Shown here: positions 23,463 through 32,681 of the stretch, piece after piece
How the letters are laid out: every line of letters begins with the position of its first letter
How positions within the stretch are numbered: position 1 is the stretch's first letter
DNA from: a virus
IMG/VR virus record: IMGVR_UViG_3300034105_004893
Location: 62,001-126,000 of that record
Direction: 5' to 3' (one strand)
Length of the DNA stretch: 64,000 nt
The notes under the pieces: generated by a model
What the model was told of the DNA's origin: nothing
What the model saw: the letters and a program-made list of their open reading frames with translations, nothing else
Databases searched by the model: none
Made by a program: the position numbers and the translations under genes

Positions 23463-24599
23463 TTAATCCCTATTTATTTTAAATAATTTTTTACCCAACT
23501 TTATGGTTTCTATAGTTCTAACGCTTTCTTTATAGGAAACCTTTTTCCAACTTTCAGAAGTTGTTGGCCATAATTCACGATCTAATTCTGGTAGGAATTT
23601 ATTTAATCGATTAACTATGTTCTGCAAAATATCACCATTCCAACTTTGAATATTTCCATCTTTTATAATAGTAGAAAATGTAAAAATATATTGCTTTGGT
23701 AATTCTGAAGCGCACATATCATCACATTCGTATTCTTTAAGATTGTTAAATCTCGATCTTTCATCAATACATAAAAATGGAGTTCTAGCCATTATTGCAA
23801 ATCGTGATATGCCATTAAAAATATCCAGAACACATCCACTTAATCTCATCGCAGAAAGAATCTTACTTATATCTTTATCATTTATAAAAAGACAAGAATC
23901 TAAAAGTTCTGAAGATATGTCATATGTAAAATTATTTTGCCATATTATTGGAACAAAATTTTCACTTATTAGTTTTTTAGCAAGCTGTATATAAAAATCT
24001 TTAGTTGCTTTAAAGTTTCTAGATTTGCCATTATGCCACTGTTTGCAATAAATAGTTGGAGAAAACAAAACTTTAAATCCCGCCATCAAATTTGCTTGTT
24101 TTGTAAATTCTTTTCCCAATATAGAAGACGAAGGAACAAAAGGTAGAAATGTTTCTATTGGATTGCTAGAAAATTCTTTTTTAAACCCTTTATTACAAGG
24201 CAAAAAAACATCTTTAATATCAATTACACTTCTAAAAAACTCATTCAAATTTCTTGTGTAAATACTTGCAATGTCTGATGTGTTTTGAAACCCATCAGAT
24301 TTCTCATACATTCTTGATAATTGAGATTCATCCGAAAATCCCCAATACTCATCAACATAAGGAAACAAACTTGCATTGCCTGGCCAAGAACATAAAATGA
24401 AATATCTACTAGATTTAAATTGTTTCTTGTAATTGTGCAAAAGAAAAGAAGATAACAAAAATGTATTTCTATAATCACCAAAAAAAGGAAGAACACAAAT
24501 GTCATTAAATTCTGTAGGAATATTATTTTCATGGTATCTTTCTCTTTCATAGCCGTTTCTATGGGAGGCTCTTTTTAAGAAATCTGATACTGAGTTCAA
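23463..24599 (-). CDS. GT-B/heptosyltransferase-like protein, TTG start
   Basis: A 378-residue protein with Rossmann-like halves: ICVLPFFGDYRNTFLLSSFL near residue 33 and a C-terminal nucleotide-sugar half with FKVLFSPTIYCKQWH, KLISENFVPIIWQ and LSGCVLDIFNGISRFAIMAR resembling the G/S-x-x-S-R-x-A-x-x-x-x-P of its upstream neighbour. It appears distantly related to the protein at 24596-25819. The TTG start overlaps the upstream stop (TTGA), and no ATG lies nearby in frame. Donor and acceptor unknown. Confidence 0.55.
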   Translation of the reverse strand: MNSVSDFLKRASHRNGYERERYHENNIPTEFNDICVLPFFGDYRNTFLLSSFLLHNYKKQFKSSRYFILCSWPGNASLFPYVDEYWGFSDESQLSRMYEKSDGFQNTSDIASIYTRNLNEFFRSVIDIKDVFLPCNKGFKKEFSSNPIETFLPFVPSSSILGKEFTKQANLMAGFKVLFSPTIYCKQWHNGKSRNFKATKDFYIQLAKKLISENFVPIIWQNNFTYDISSELLDSCLFINDKDISKILSAMRLSGCVLDIFNGISRFAIMARTPFLCIDERSRFNNLKEYECDDMCASELPKQYIFTFSTIIKDGNIQSWNGDILQNIVNRLNKFLPELDRELWPTTSESWKKVSYKESVRTIETIKLGKKLFKINRD

Positions 24600-25819
24600 T
24601 TTTTACCCCACCAATAATTTAACTTCTTCATATTTCCCTCTACAACAGGTTTGTTGTCTACCATACCTACTATAGTTTCAAAATTTTTATTTATAATTTC
24701 ATTTATAGATTGTTCACAATATAAAATGCCAGTTTCTTCGTTTTCTGCTAAATTTTGGAAGTTGGCAATTACTATTTTCTTTTTGTCATAATCAGTCGTT
24801 AGAACAATTCTCATTCCTTCTTGGCCATTTCCAACAAGCTGATCAGCACTCTCAAATAATATCCATGGAGTTTTCACCATAGATGCCAAACGAGTGGAAG
24901 CTGTATAAAACTGTATTGTAAAAATACACTGCGAAATAATAGCAAGCGTTAATTCTAAATCTCTTGATTCATCACGAGTAGTAAAATCAAGAATTGTTGG
25001 ATCTGGACACTTGTGAACGCTTTGTTTTTCTCCCATCCAAATTGGGTTATATCCCATTCTTCTTAATAGATTTATAAGCTTTACATAAAAATTAATCGAT
25101 AAATTTCTGCCGTATCTAGTTCTATTTCTTGCAAATATGGCAACTGTATTTTCCTTCAATAGTGACTTGGCATAATTTTTCTTTTCTTGTGTAGGATCTG
25201 GAATTTTCCATAATCTCTTCTTACTTGCTTCTAAATCGCCAAAAAGTGGCCTCACAAGATTACTACTTTTGCACTTATCGCAAACTGCATTTATATGTTC
25301 CTTTGTGTAAAAAAAACTATTACATGCAACACAATAATATTCAACGCACAACTTAGACATCATTCCAGCACAAACGACTTTTCCTTGTTGTCCAAGCTTT
25401 ATTTCTAAATTTGATAGGTTTCTACTCTCGGTTCTAAAAGCATCCGCATATTCTCTCAACCATTGATATTCTTCTTTTAATTCCCAATATTCATCAGCAA
25501 TTTTACTGTATAAAAAAGATCTTCCGTACCAACCAACAACTATCACATAACAATCAGGATTGCGATGTATTATTTGAGGAATACAATATGTTATTCCTAT
25601 AGTCTCTACGCCAAATTCATAAAATGCTGGTATGAATATTATTTTTCTGTTGTCGTTTGGTTTTTTTCTATTGTTAAACTTATGAACATGAAATGTGAGT
25701 TCATCTATTTTTTTCTCTGGAAGCATTTTACTTCTGCTTCCAGTCGCATAAGCATAAGGCTTAACTAAGATAAGTTTCTTATTGGCATTTGTTTTGCAGT
25801 GTAACCGCATTTTGGACAT
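24596..25819 (-). CDS. GT-B-like glycosyltransferase with zinc-ribbon insert
   Basis: The most plausible start is the ATG at 25819, seven bases after AGGA and inside the zinc-ribbon gene; an ATG at 25726 is the alternative. The body (about 400 residues) resembles GT9/GT-B enzymes: KIIFIPAFYEFGVETIGITY, then a second Rossmann half with NTVAIFARNRTRYGRN (phosphate-binding loop), NPIWMGEKQS and FYTASTRLASMVKTPWIL. A C-x2-C...C-x2-C zinc ribbon (YYCVAC...CDKC) is inserted between the halves, which is unusual for glycosyltransferases. Confidence 0.6.
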   Translation of the reverse strand: MSKMRLHCKTNANKKLILVKPYAYATGSRSKMLPEKKIDELTFHVHKFNNRKKPNDNRKIIFIPAFYEFGVETIGITYCIPQIIHRNPDCYVIVVGWYGRSFLYSKIADEYWELKEEYQWLREYADAFRTESRNLSNLEIKLGQQGKVVCAGMMSKLCVEYYCVACNSFFYTKEHINAVCDKCKSSNLVRPLFGDLEASKKRLWKIPDPTQEKKNYAKSLLKENTVAIFARNRTRYGRNLSINFYVKLINLLRRMGYNPIWMGEKQSVHKCPDPTILDFTTRDESRDLELTLAIISQCIFTIQFYTASTRLASMVKTPWILFESADQLVGNGQEGMRIVLTTDYDKKKIVIANFQNLAENEETGILYCEQSINEIINKNFETIVGMVDNKPVVEGNMKKLNYWWGKN

Positions 25820-25947
25820 CTGAATTTCCTGAATTGTTTGCATTTAGCACACGATTTATATTCAAATAAATCCTTAGTGTCGTCAGGATTAATTACAACT
25901 CTTGACCAACTGCACTTGACACATTTTATTATATTATTATTAGCCAT
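25765..25947 (-). CDS. Small double zinc-ribbon protein
   Basis: A 60-residue protein with three CxxC pairs (CVKC, CAKC, CPKC), consistent with one or two zinc sites. It overlaps the upstream nuclease-like gene by eight bases and its end overlaps the GT-B gene start. It could be a nucleic-acid-binding or assembly factor. No closer family is recognised. Confidence 0.55.
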   Translation of the reverse strand: MANNNIIKCVKCSWSRVVINPDDTKDLFEYKSCAKCKQFRKFRCPKCGYTAKQMPIRNLS

Positions 25948-26341
25948 AGACCAACTTATTATACTTTAGCCATTCTGAAAATTTAATGTCTTTTCCGTTT
26001 TGTTTAAAAATAATTTCAATCGTATAATCAAAATCATTCTTATCAACTATCAACAACATAGGACATTCTATGCTATTTAATAGATTTATAATTTTGTTTT
26101 TTGAATCTGATTTTATTTTGCAATTTAAATGTCCATCTATACAAACAAATTCATCTTTTGACAAAAATGTAACTTCGTATCTGTCGGTAGTAATTATTTT
26201 AATTTTTTTTATAATATGCATCGTTTTAGGATGCATATTATTTTTGTCTTGATGAGAAAATTGATTTCTAATAAATAAAAATGAAAAAATAAATAAAATA
26301 AAGAAAAAAATAAAACAAAGTATTATGTTTTTTTTAGTCAT
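25940..26341 (-). CDS. Membrane-anchored protein, possibly a diverged SNase-like domain
   Basis: I take the ATG giving MTKKNIILC, whose ATGACTAA overlaps the upstream stop. A strong membrane anchor follows (IILCFIFFFILFIFSFLFI). The outer domain has VTFLSKDEFVCIDGHLNCKI and ends NGKDIKFSEWLKYNKLVYG, recalling the DG-x-x-C-x-I and NG-x-x-x-x-x-WL segments of staphylococcal-nuclease-like proteins, but the catalytic Arg and Glu set is not evident. It is probably not an active nuclease. Confidence 0.4.
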   Translation of the reverse strand: MTKKNIILCFIFFFILFIFSFLFIRNQFSHQDKNNMHPKTMHIIKKIKIITTDRYEVTFLSKDEFVCIDGHLNCKIKSDSKNKIINLLNSIECPMLLIVDKNDFDYTIEIIFKQNGKDIKFSEWLKYNKLVYG

Positions 26342-26912
26342 TTTTTTTGAATTTTTTTCCATCACTCAATTTATTTCCATTCAAAATATCACTTAATTTA
26401 TCAATTTCATTTGTGATATTTTCAATTGATTTTTCAATTTTACTTACATTTTTTCCAAAAACCTCATCTCCCAACATCTTGTCTTGAAGATCATGAAGTT
26501 GTTTTTTCAATTTATCCAAAGAATCAAGTTCTTTTCCAGAACTGAAGTTGTTAACTGGCTTCAATTCGGTATCTTTACCAATTGAATCAGGATAAACTGG
26601 GTTTTGAGCATTAGCTGATTTTTTTACATTATCTTTTATTTTTTTTTTAGAGGGATTCTTTTCTTCGTTTAGAATACTTTGATTTCTAGGATCAAAATGA
26701 TCATTCATGGTTCTCATGACATCATTCCATTGCCCCATATCATCTTGATTAATCTCAGTGTCAAAAACATTTGGCATTTGGCCAAAGAAATTAACTTGTT
26801 TGCTATCTCTTTCAGAAGCAGCTTGAGCATCAGATTTTCCAAAAATATTTTGAGCTTGAGCTTTATCCCATATTTTGGTTAACCTAGCTAGATCGTCACG
26901 CATATCAGACAT
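26334..26912 (-). CDS. Hypothetical charged coiled-coil protein
   Basis: The start is the ATG at 26912 (MSDMRDDLARLTKIWD), preceded by GGAG and overlapping the stop of the small membrane gene; an in-frame upstream ATG lies inside that gene. The 192-residue product has a helical N-terminus, a disordered Asn/Lys/Asp-rich middle and a C-terminal coiled coil (LDKLKKQLHDLQDKML, VSKIEKSIENITNEIDKL). Such proteins often serve as scaffold or neck components, but this is a guess. Confidence 0.5.
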   Translation of the reverse strand: MSDMRDDLARLTKIWDKAQAQNIFGKSDAQAASERDSKQVNFFGQMPNVFDTEINQDDMGQWNDVMRTMNDHFDPRNQSILNEEKNPSKKKIKDNVKKSANAQNPVYPDSIGKDTELKPVNNFSSGKELDSLDKLKKQLHDLQDKMLGDEVFGKNVSKIEKSIENITNEIDKLSDILNGNKLSDGKKFKKND

Positions 26913-27036
26913 TTTTATTTTCTCCATTAGTTTGACCAAATAATTTCTGTACTAAATTTTTTACCCATATTGGTTGTGGTAAAAAGTTCCAACCTATAAT
27001 TAGGCCAGCAACAAAAAATAAAGCATATATTAACAT
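26905..27036 (-). CDS. 43-residue single-pass membrane protein
   Basis: A short gene below usual length cut-offs. It encodes an N-terminal membrane helix (LIYALFFVAGLIIGWNFL) followed by PQPIWVKNLVQKLFGQ and a polar tail. Its stop overlaps the next start (ATGTCTGA), and AGGAAGG lies about eight bases before its ATG, both supporting a real gene. Function unknown. Confidence 0.6.
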   Translation of the reverse strand: MLIYALFFVAGLIIGWNFLPQPIWVKNLVQKLFGQTNGENKNV

Positions 27037-27119
27037 TAAAAATACCTTCCTTTTATTTCACTTATATATCTAGTTTTTTTCAAGTAATTCTGATAAAATA
27101 AAGAAATAAGGAGAAAAAT

Positions 27120-28067
27120 ATGCCTCATCCATACATGGCCTTTAGTATTGAAGAGTGTGAAAGATTAAGTTTACTTCCCCAAAAAAACACTTTAATCATG
27201 GCAACATCACAAAGTTCCATGGATATATTTATGCTTTCTGTTTTTAGCATACTCCTAAGAAGCAACCCAGAAAAACTCGAACATCTAATGGTATGCATAA
27301 ACGGAGCAGATAAAAGATGTGGCGATCCAAAACTTCAAGATATAAAACAAAATTTCTTAGAAGAATTAAGAAATATGAAATGGAACGGCAGAGATATGCC
27401 ACTTACTGTAATTCGTGCATGGAGTCGCATTGGACATTCTCATTCTTTAGAAATGGCAATTCCTTGGGTTCATACTGAGTTTTATACAATTATTCACGAT
27501 GATGTCATTATCTTGCGTAAAGAATGGTGCGAAGAAGCAATTGAAAGTTTAAATGAACCAAAAGCAGCAATCTGCTATTTTCCACCTTTACTAAATGCTG
27601 GAGTTCTAAAGAAAATTTATAAAAACAAATGGATCTTAGAATTACCACATATAAATAGTGCTTTTTTAGTTTGTAAAAAATCTTCTTTAGTTGAAAGCGG
27701 AGCAAAATGGATTGGATATCATTTTGAACATGAATTTAATCTTTATGATCGTGTAGATATCAAAAAATTCTTAGATCATCATTATGAATTAAATAATATT
27801 CAAAGTTTTCCAGTAATCGAAAAGCCATATTCTGGTGTTAGTATGGATATTGGATCTTGGGTTTACAATAATCTATTGGAGAACAAATGTGAATTTATTC
27901 CAATGGAAAAAAATACAGCAGTGCATCTTACATGTATGAGTTGGCAAAGTGATGAATTTAAAAATGAAAGAATTTCAATTTATAAAGATGAAATAAAATC
28001 AATTCACGAAGAAATAAAGAAAAACGAAAATTTCTTCTTACTTTTTGAGAAATATAAAAATGCCTAA
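27120..28067 (+). CDS. GT-A-like glycosyltransferase
   Basis: A 315-residue protein read from an ATG after AAGGAG. It has TLIMATSQSSMDIFMLSVFS (nucleotide-binding strand), VIRAWSRIGHSHSLEMAIPW and FYTIIHDDVIILRKEWC, in which HDDV is the DxD-equivalent, and a C-terminal acceptor half with a long helix. It lies head to tail with another glycosyltransferase, overlapping it by eight bases. Donor unknown. Confidence 0.65.
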   Translation: MPHPYMAFSIEECERLSLLPQKNTLIMATSQSSMDIFMLSVFSILLRSNPEKLEHLMVCINGADKRCGDPKLQDIKQNFLEELRNMKWNGRDMPLTVIRAWSRIGHSHSLEMAIPWVHTEFYTIIHDDVIILRKEWCEEAIESLNEPKAAICYFPPLLNAGVLKKIYKNKWILELPHINSAFLVCKKSSLVESGAKWIGYHFEHEFNLYDRVDIKKFLDHHYELNNIQSFPVIEKPYSGVSMDIGSWVYNNLLENKCEFIPMEKNTAVHLTCMSWQSDEFKNERISIYKDEIKSIHEEIKKNENFFLLFEKYKNA

Positions 28068-28827
28068 TCCAATACTTAACATAATTACCGCTGTAAGCCG
28101 TGAATTAAATCTTTATTATATTGAATATGAACTAAAAAAAATAAAAAATCTAGATATAAGATGGTATCTTATATTTGATGGAATTTTAATGACATCACTT
28201 AAAATACCAAAAGATATAAAATATTATTACGCAGAAATCTATAATGAAAAAAAAAGAGATTCTAGTGGTGCTGTACAAAAAAATATAGCATTATCTAAAA
28301 TAACAGAAGGTTGGATTTATACATTAGATGATGACAATTCTATACATCCAAATTTCGAAAAAGAATTTTTAAATGCTACGAAAAAATATCCCAATAAAAA
28401 AGCCTTTGTTTTTTCACAAGTGAATTATAAAAACGAAATTATGATCAGTAGCAGGACAGTAAAACAAACAACAACAAAAATGCCATTTAAAAATTGGTTG
28501 GTTGATGCTGGTGGTTATGTGGTTCATTATGACCTTGTAAAAAAAACAAATGCAAGATATCTTGAATTTACACATGAATCAGATAGACACTTTTGGAAAT
28601 ATATAGTAAAAAATTGCCTTGATGAAATAGAATTTATTGATAAAGAATTATTTTTATATAACGCTCTAAGATACAAAAGGCATAACGAAGCACACATGAG
28701 TCACAATCCATACACCAAAGGAGAACAAAGGTATTTCCTTCATAAAATAAATAGTAAAAAACCTAATTATGAATTCCCAATATTTAAAGAAAAAATTAAA
28801 AGTAACAAAAAATATATATCAATTTAA
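28060..28827 (+). CDS. GT-A-like glycosyltransferase
   Basis: The start is the ATG at 28060 (MPNPILNIITAVSREL), overlapping the upstream stop as ATGCCTAA; an ATG 15 bases earlier is less likely. The 255-residue product has LNIITAVSRELNLYY, RDSSGAVQKNIALSKI and a clear metal motif in WIYTLDDDNSIHPNFE. The C-terminal part is basic and Lys/Tyr-rich. It probably modifies the same glycan as the upstream enzyme. Confidence 0.7.
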   Translation: MPNPILNIITAVSRELNLYYIEYELKKIKNLDIRWYLIFDGILMTSLKIPKDIKYYYAEIYNEKKRDSSGAVQKNIALSKITEGWIYTLDDDNSIHPNFEKEFLNATKKYPNKKAFVFSQVNYKNEIMISSRTVKQTTTKMPFKNWLVDAGGYVVHYDLVKKTNARYLEFTHESDRHFWKYIVKNCLDEIEFIDKELFLYNALRYKRHNEAHMSHNPYTKGEQRYFLHKINSKKPNYEFPIFKEKIKSNKKYISI

Positions 28828-28833
28828 AAAATA

Positions 28834-29409
28834 TCAAGTTTTTTGTGTGCTTTTCATCTCTGGTACAAGTAATTGACTCAGAATAAGATCATTAATTTCT
28901 TTATCACCAAATTGTTTGTACCAACCTCTTTTCTTACCAGTATAAACAGTATTTCCGTTTAAAAAATACTCAATAGCCGTTTTGCTTTTAAGGGCATAAG
29001 AATCACTAAATAAAGCTTCTTTAAAATTGTTTAGGCCAATGTCGAAAGAGCATGATGATCTCATTAAAATCGTAAATAACGACCTTCTCATGGCGTAACG
29101 CAACCACCACTTAGAAGGCTTAACATATAAAATAGATTTTTTTTGCGTTGGCCCAAATATCGTTCTTCTGTCAAGATTAAGTTTCTCTTCGATTTTATCA
29201 AAAAAAACTGAGATTGATTTATTTCTTGCTACAGGATGAGAATAAAAAAATATTTTGGCATTGTGCATCTGATTATGCCATATCTCACGACAATTATACC
29301 AAGTTGACACAACATATCTTCCATCGTTATACGATCTTGGCTTGCCAAAAGAGCCAATAGCTGGACGATATATGGAATCTACATAAATCATATCACCAAA
29401 ATTATTCAT
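28834..29409 (-). CDS. Unknown protein, paralogue of the 3092-3748 gene
   Basis: The ATG at 29409 (MNNFGDMIYVDSIYRP) overlaps the upstream stop by ATGA and is preferred. The 191-residue product shares KPSKWWLRYAMRRSLFTILM, RSS, a conserved NF, and YTGK with the product of 3092-3748. Tryptophan and arginine content is high. Two copies some 25 kb apart suggest ancient duplication with separate roles. Function unknown. Confidence 0.6.
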   Translation of the reverse strand: MNNFGDMIYVDSIYRPAIGSFGKPRSYNDGRYVVSTWYNCREIWHNQMHNAKIFFYSHPVARNKSISVFFDKIEEKLNLDRRTIFGPTQKKSILYVKPSKWWLRYAMRRSLFTILMRSSCSFDIGLNNFKEALFSDSYALKSKTAIEYFLNGNTVYTGKKRGWYKQFGDKEINDLILSQLLVPEMKSTQKT

Positions 29410-29878
29410 TTTGCTTTTTCTCATCAAGACTATCTACAACCTTTGTGGTCATTTTACATCTGTTTTTATCAGCATCTAAAAATTCGTCTAAATTTTTAAC
29501 ACTTATAAGCGACCAATGAGGATCATCCAATGGAACATATTCTTTTTTTGTGTAATAAAATGATTCCATTGTATACCTATAAACTTTATTCTCAACCTCT
29601 TCATCGGTCATACCACCAATTAAATCTTCACAAACTTCTTTACAAATTTTAATCGCATCTTGGTCTGTTGCACATCCTAACTTTCTCATAACTTGAACGG
29701 CAGCAAGTGCTTTATCTTTTTGCAAAAGATCTATAATGTTTTTTTTCATCATACCATCAATGAAATCTGCCCTTGCCATAAAACGAGCCATAATCTGACC
29801 TCGCTTTGGAGCAAATCTCCTCACATCAAAAAAATACTGCTCAAAGTTTTTTTCGTCAATAATCAATTCTTCAGACAT
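29402..29878 (-). CDS. Conserved-looking hypothetical protein downstream of dnaE
   Basis: Read from MSEELIIDEKNF (29878), which overlaps the dnaE stop as ATGTCTGA. The 158-residue protein has FFDVRRFAPKRGQIMARFMA and two helix pairs (KALAAVQVMRKLG, DAIKICKEVCEDLIGGM), then an acidic C-terminus. The coupling to the polymerase gene hints at a replication role. No known family identified. Confidence 0.5.
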   Translation of the reverse strand: MSEELIIDEKNFEQYFFDVRRFAPKRGQIMARFMARADFIDGMMKKNIIDLLQKDKALAAVQVMRKLGCATDQDAIKICKEVCEDLIGGMTDEEVENKVYRYTMESFYYTKKEYVPLDDPHWSLISVKNLDEFLDADKNRCKMTTKVVDSLDEKKQNE

Positions 29879-32612
29879 TTTTTTCCTCTTTTGCATAATT
29901 TGAAAACTGTTCTAAAATTTCTTCTTCAGATAAATATTTATCTTCTTCAACTTCAGCAGGTTTCATCAAATATACCCTATAATCAGTTTCCTTCGTTGGA
30001 AACTTATAGACCCATCTTTGATTAGGCAATTTTTTATTTTGCTCTAATGTGTATGTTGGAAACCCTTTATCTGGTGGCTGTAATCTTAATCTAACTAAGT
30101 TACCTTGTTCTAATTCTGAACCCCATCTTTTAAGATCGTCTTCCCAAATGTTTATTTTATTTTTTTCTCCCAAAGCATCTTCTACCTCCAATTGACAATA
30201 AGTTGTTCCTTTTTTACTTTTACACATTTTTTTAACAACTATTTCTACTTCAACTGGACAAATAACACCAATGTTTTCTTTGAATGCTTCGAATGTGTAA
30301 CCTTTAAAATCCTTGCTCTTTTCCAAATTATGAGTCCAAGCAAATCCATAATACTTCATTTCACAAGCTACAATGCTTTTAAGTTCCTTTTCAAAATTTG
30401 GATCAATTTCATAATCATTAGGATTAAATGCTTCGATAGTAGGTAACAATAATTTTTTAGACTCTTCAAGTCTTTCGATGCTTTTTAAATTTCTAACCCA
30501 AAGCTTTTTTAATTCCTTTAACCTATTGAACACTTTATTAGTCTTTGTGATTTTATAATATCTTGTTTTTTGAACTTCAATAAAATCTTCAGTTCCTTCA
30601 ATTGGAACATAAGTAATTTCCAATTTAGGTTCACCCTGACCCTTTTCACATTCGAATTTTCTTTCTGATTCTACCATTTCATTTACATCGTATTTTTCCC
30701 ACTCGTCACCATCAAATGGATTAGCTCCATGAAAACTATTCAACAATCTTGTCTCGTCAGGAAAAAGCTCTTTAAATTCTTCTTCGTATTGCGACATACT
30801 AACAGCGAATCTTTTCTTTTTATCTTCTATCTTTCTCGCACATTCTTTGTAGTGTTCGTAAAATTTCCACAATGTGATTGGATCAGATTCATTAAAACAC
30901 CTCAATCCAATCAAGCATTTTATAACACTAGCATCTGTGCCAAACTTAAAAAGAAAATCTCCAAATCCATTATATGGTTGACCAGAAACAATTTTTTCCG
31001 CTGGTGCTTCTCCAACACCCTTTATATTTGACAAGCCATAATAAATAACATCATCTATAAGCTCAAAATTTTTCTTAGACTTATTGATGTCAATCTTGTG
31101 CATCTCTATGTTGTGTCTTTTTGCTTCCATTTTATAGTCTTTAATCTTTTCGCTTAATGTTTCACAACTTAAAACGGCAGCATAAAACTCATGAGGATAA
31201 TGAGCCTTTAAATATAATAGACGAGAAGATACATAAGTGTATGCTACGGAATGACTTAGGTTGAATCCGTATTCTGCGAATGATTTTATCTGATCGAATA
31301 AATTGATTGCTTCTTCTTCAGATATGTTAAGATTTTTTTGACCTTTCTCTATGAACATAATTTCATATTTTTTAAAAGCCTCCGCTTTCTTTTTTGAAAT
31401 AGCCTTTCTAACAATTTCACAATCTCTGAATGGTATTTCTCCAACAACATTCAAAATTTTCATAATTTGCTCTTGGAAAACCATAACTCCATAAGTTTTT
31501 CCAAGAATAGGTTCAACAAGAGGATGCAAACTATATTCTTCGTTGCCCTTCTTCCTCTCAATATATCTTTCGTGCATTTTCATGTTCAAAGGGCCAGGCC
31601 TATAAAGAGCAGTGTATGCAACCAAATCCTCAAATGAATCAACCCCACCAGACCTAACTAATTTTCTAATGCCTTCCGAATCAAATTGAAAAATACATTT
31701 TAAATCGCCTTCATTTGCCATCTCTAGAGCTTTAGAATCATTACGCCATTTGATGATATCTGTCCAATCAGATTGGTTTGGCATGGCACAAATACTATCA
31801 ATTGACTTTCTTCTTTTTACCAATTCACAACATTTACTGATTTGCATCAAATTAGAAATTACAAGTAAATCAAACTTAACCAATCCTACTGGTTGTAAAT
31901 CTTGACCATTAAGACCTTCAACCCATGCAGATGCTTGTGGATTGTCTTTTCTCTTAACCAATGGAACAAGATCGTGTAGTGGAATAGAACTTATAATCAA
32001 ACCACCAGCATGTTGGCCCATACCTCTATTTCTATTTATAAGTCTTTTGGCTGCGTTTGATACATCTGGATACTTTTCACAATACTCTTTCAATTTTGGA
32101 TATTGTGATAGTGCCACATCCCAAGTCAATGGTTTTCCCTCATCATCTTTTGCTTCAAGCTCTTTTGTAAGTTCAAGTATTTCTCCTCTTGCCTCTCCAT
32201 GGACTCTAGCCATATCAATCAAAGCACTCTTCATGCCAAATGTTGTGTAATTGCCAATATTGCAAACATATTCTTCGCCAAATGTTTCAGAAGCCCACTT
32301 GTTTTTCAAATAATCTCTAACTTCAGAAAGATAATCGACATCAATATCTGGCATATCTCCTTGAACAAACTTAGGATCTTTATTGATATCAAAATCATCA
32401 ACTATGCCCAAAATGTATGGAACTAAGATATTATTTTCATTCTTGGGGAATTTTTTCTTTTCTTTAAATAAATTCAAAAAATATTCTGACTTTCCTTGAA
32501 TGTCAATTTCTTTAATTTCCCACTCAAGTCTTTTTTTATGCTTTTCACATAATTGTCTTCTTTTAAAGATGTGCCATAAAAGCTGTTCGATTTTTTGAAC
32601 TGTCGTTAACAT
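29871..32612 (-). CDS. dnaE: DNA polymerase III alpha subunit, C-terminal part of a split DnaE
   Basis: A 913-residue polypeptide that begins where bacterial DnaE palm begins. After a novel 85-residue N-terminal region, the catalytic strand MPDIDVDY (87-94) supplies D89 and D91, equivalent to E. coli D401 and D403; VKFDLL (245-250) supplies the third Asp (D248). Further on are the fingers (YRPGPLNMKMHERYIERKKG), FNLSHSVAYTYVSS, the helix-hairpin-helix (SNIKGVGEAPAEKIVSG) and an OB fold near 770-880. The PHP domain and the start of the palm are missing and lie in the gene at 41923-43285, upstream in transcription. The two chains must associate to form an enzyme. Confidence 0.9.
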   Translation of the reverse strand: MLTTVQKIEQLLWHIFKRRQLCEKHKKRLEWEIKEIDIQGKSEYFLNLFKEKKKFPKNENNILVPYILGIVDDFDINKDPKFVQGDMPDIDVDYLSEVRDYLKNKWASETFGEEYVCNIGNYTTFGMKSALIDMARVHGEARGEILELTKELEAKDDEGKPLTWDVALSQYPKLKEYCEKYPDVSNAAKRLINRNRGMGQHAGGLIISSIPLHDLVPLVKRKDNPQASAWVEGLNGQDLQPVGLVKFDLLVISNLMQISKCCELVKRRKSIDSICAMPNQSDWTDIIKWRNDSKALEMANEGDLKCIFQFDSEGIRKLVRSGGVDSFEDLVAYTALYRPGPLNMKMHERYIERKKGNEEYSLHPLVEPILGKTYGVMVFQEQIMKILNVVGEIPFRDCEIVRKAISKKKAEAFKKYEIMFIEKGQKNLNISEEEAINLFDQIKSFAEYGFNLSHSVAYTYVSSRLLYLKAHYPHEFYAAVLSCETLSEKIKDYKMEAKRHNIEMHKIDINKSKKNFELIDDVIYYGLSNIKGVGEAPAEKIVSGQPYNGFGDFLFKFGTDASVIKCLIGLRCFNESDPITLWKFYEHYKECARKIEDKKKRFAVSMSQYEEEFKELFPDETRLLNSFHGANPFDGDEWEKYDVNEMVESERKFECEKGQGEPKLEITYVPIEGTEDFIEVQKTRYYKITKTNKVFNRLKELKKLWVRNLKSIERLEESKKLLLPTIEAFNPNDYEIDPNFEKELKSIVACEMKYYGFAWTHNLEKSKDFKGYTFEAFKENIGVICPVEVEIVVKKMCKSKKGTTYCQLEVEDALGEKNKINIWEDDLKRWGSELEQGNLVRLRLQPPDKGFPTYTLEQNKKLPNQRWVYKFPTKETDYRVYLMKPAEVEEDKYLSEEEILEQFSNYAKEEKNV

Positions 32613-32681
32613 GTTTTCGCCTTAAAATGAAAATTATTATATCACAATATACTACATATAGCACAACGCAAAAGGGGAAAA

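Noticed and set aside
25940-26341. Active staphylococcal-type nuclease
   Set aside because: Only the C-terminal phrase resembles the family; catalytic Arg/Glu residues were not found.
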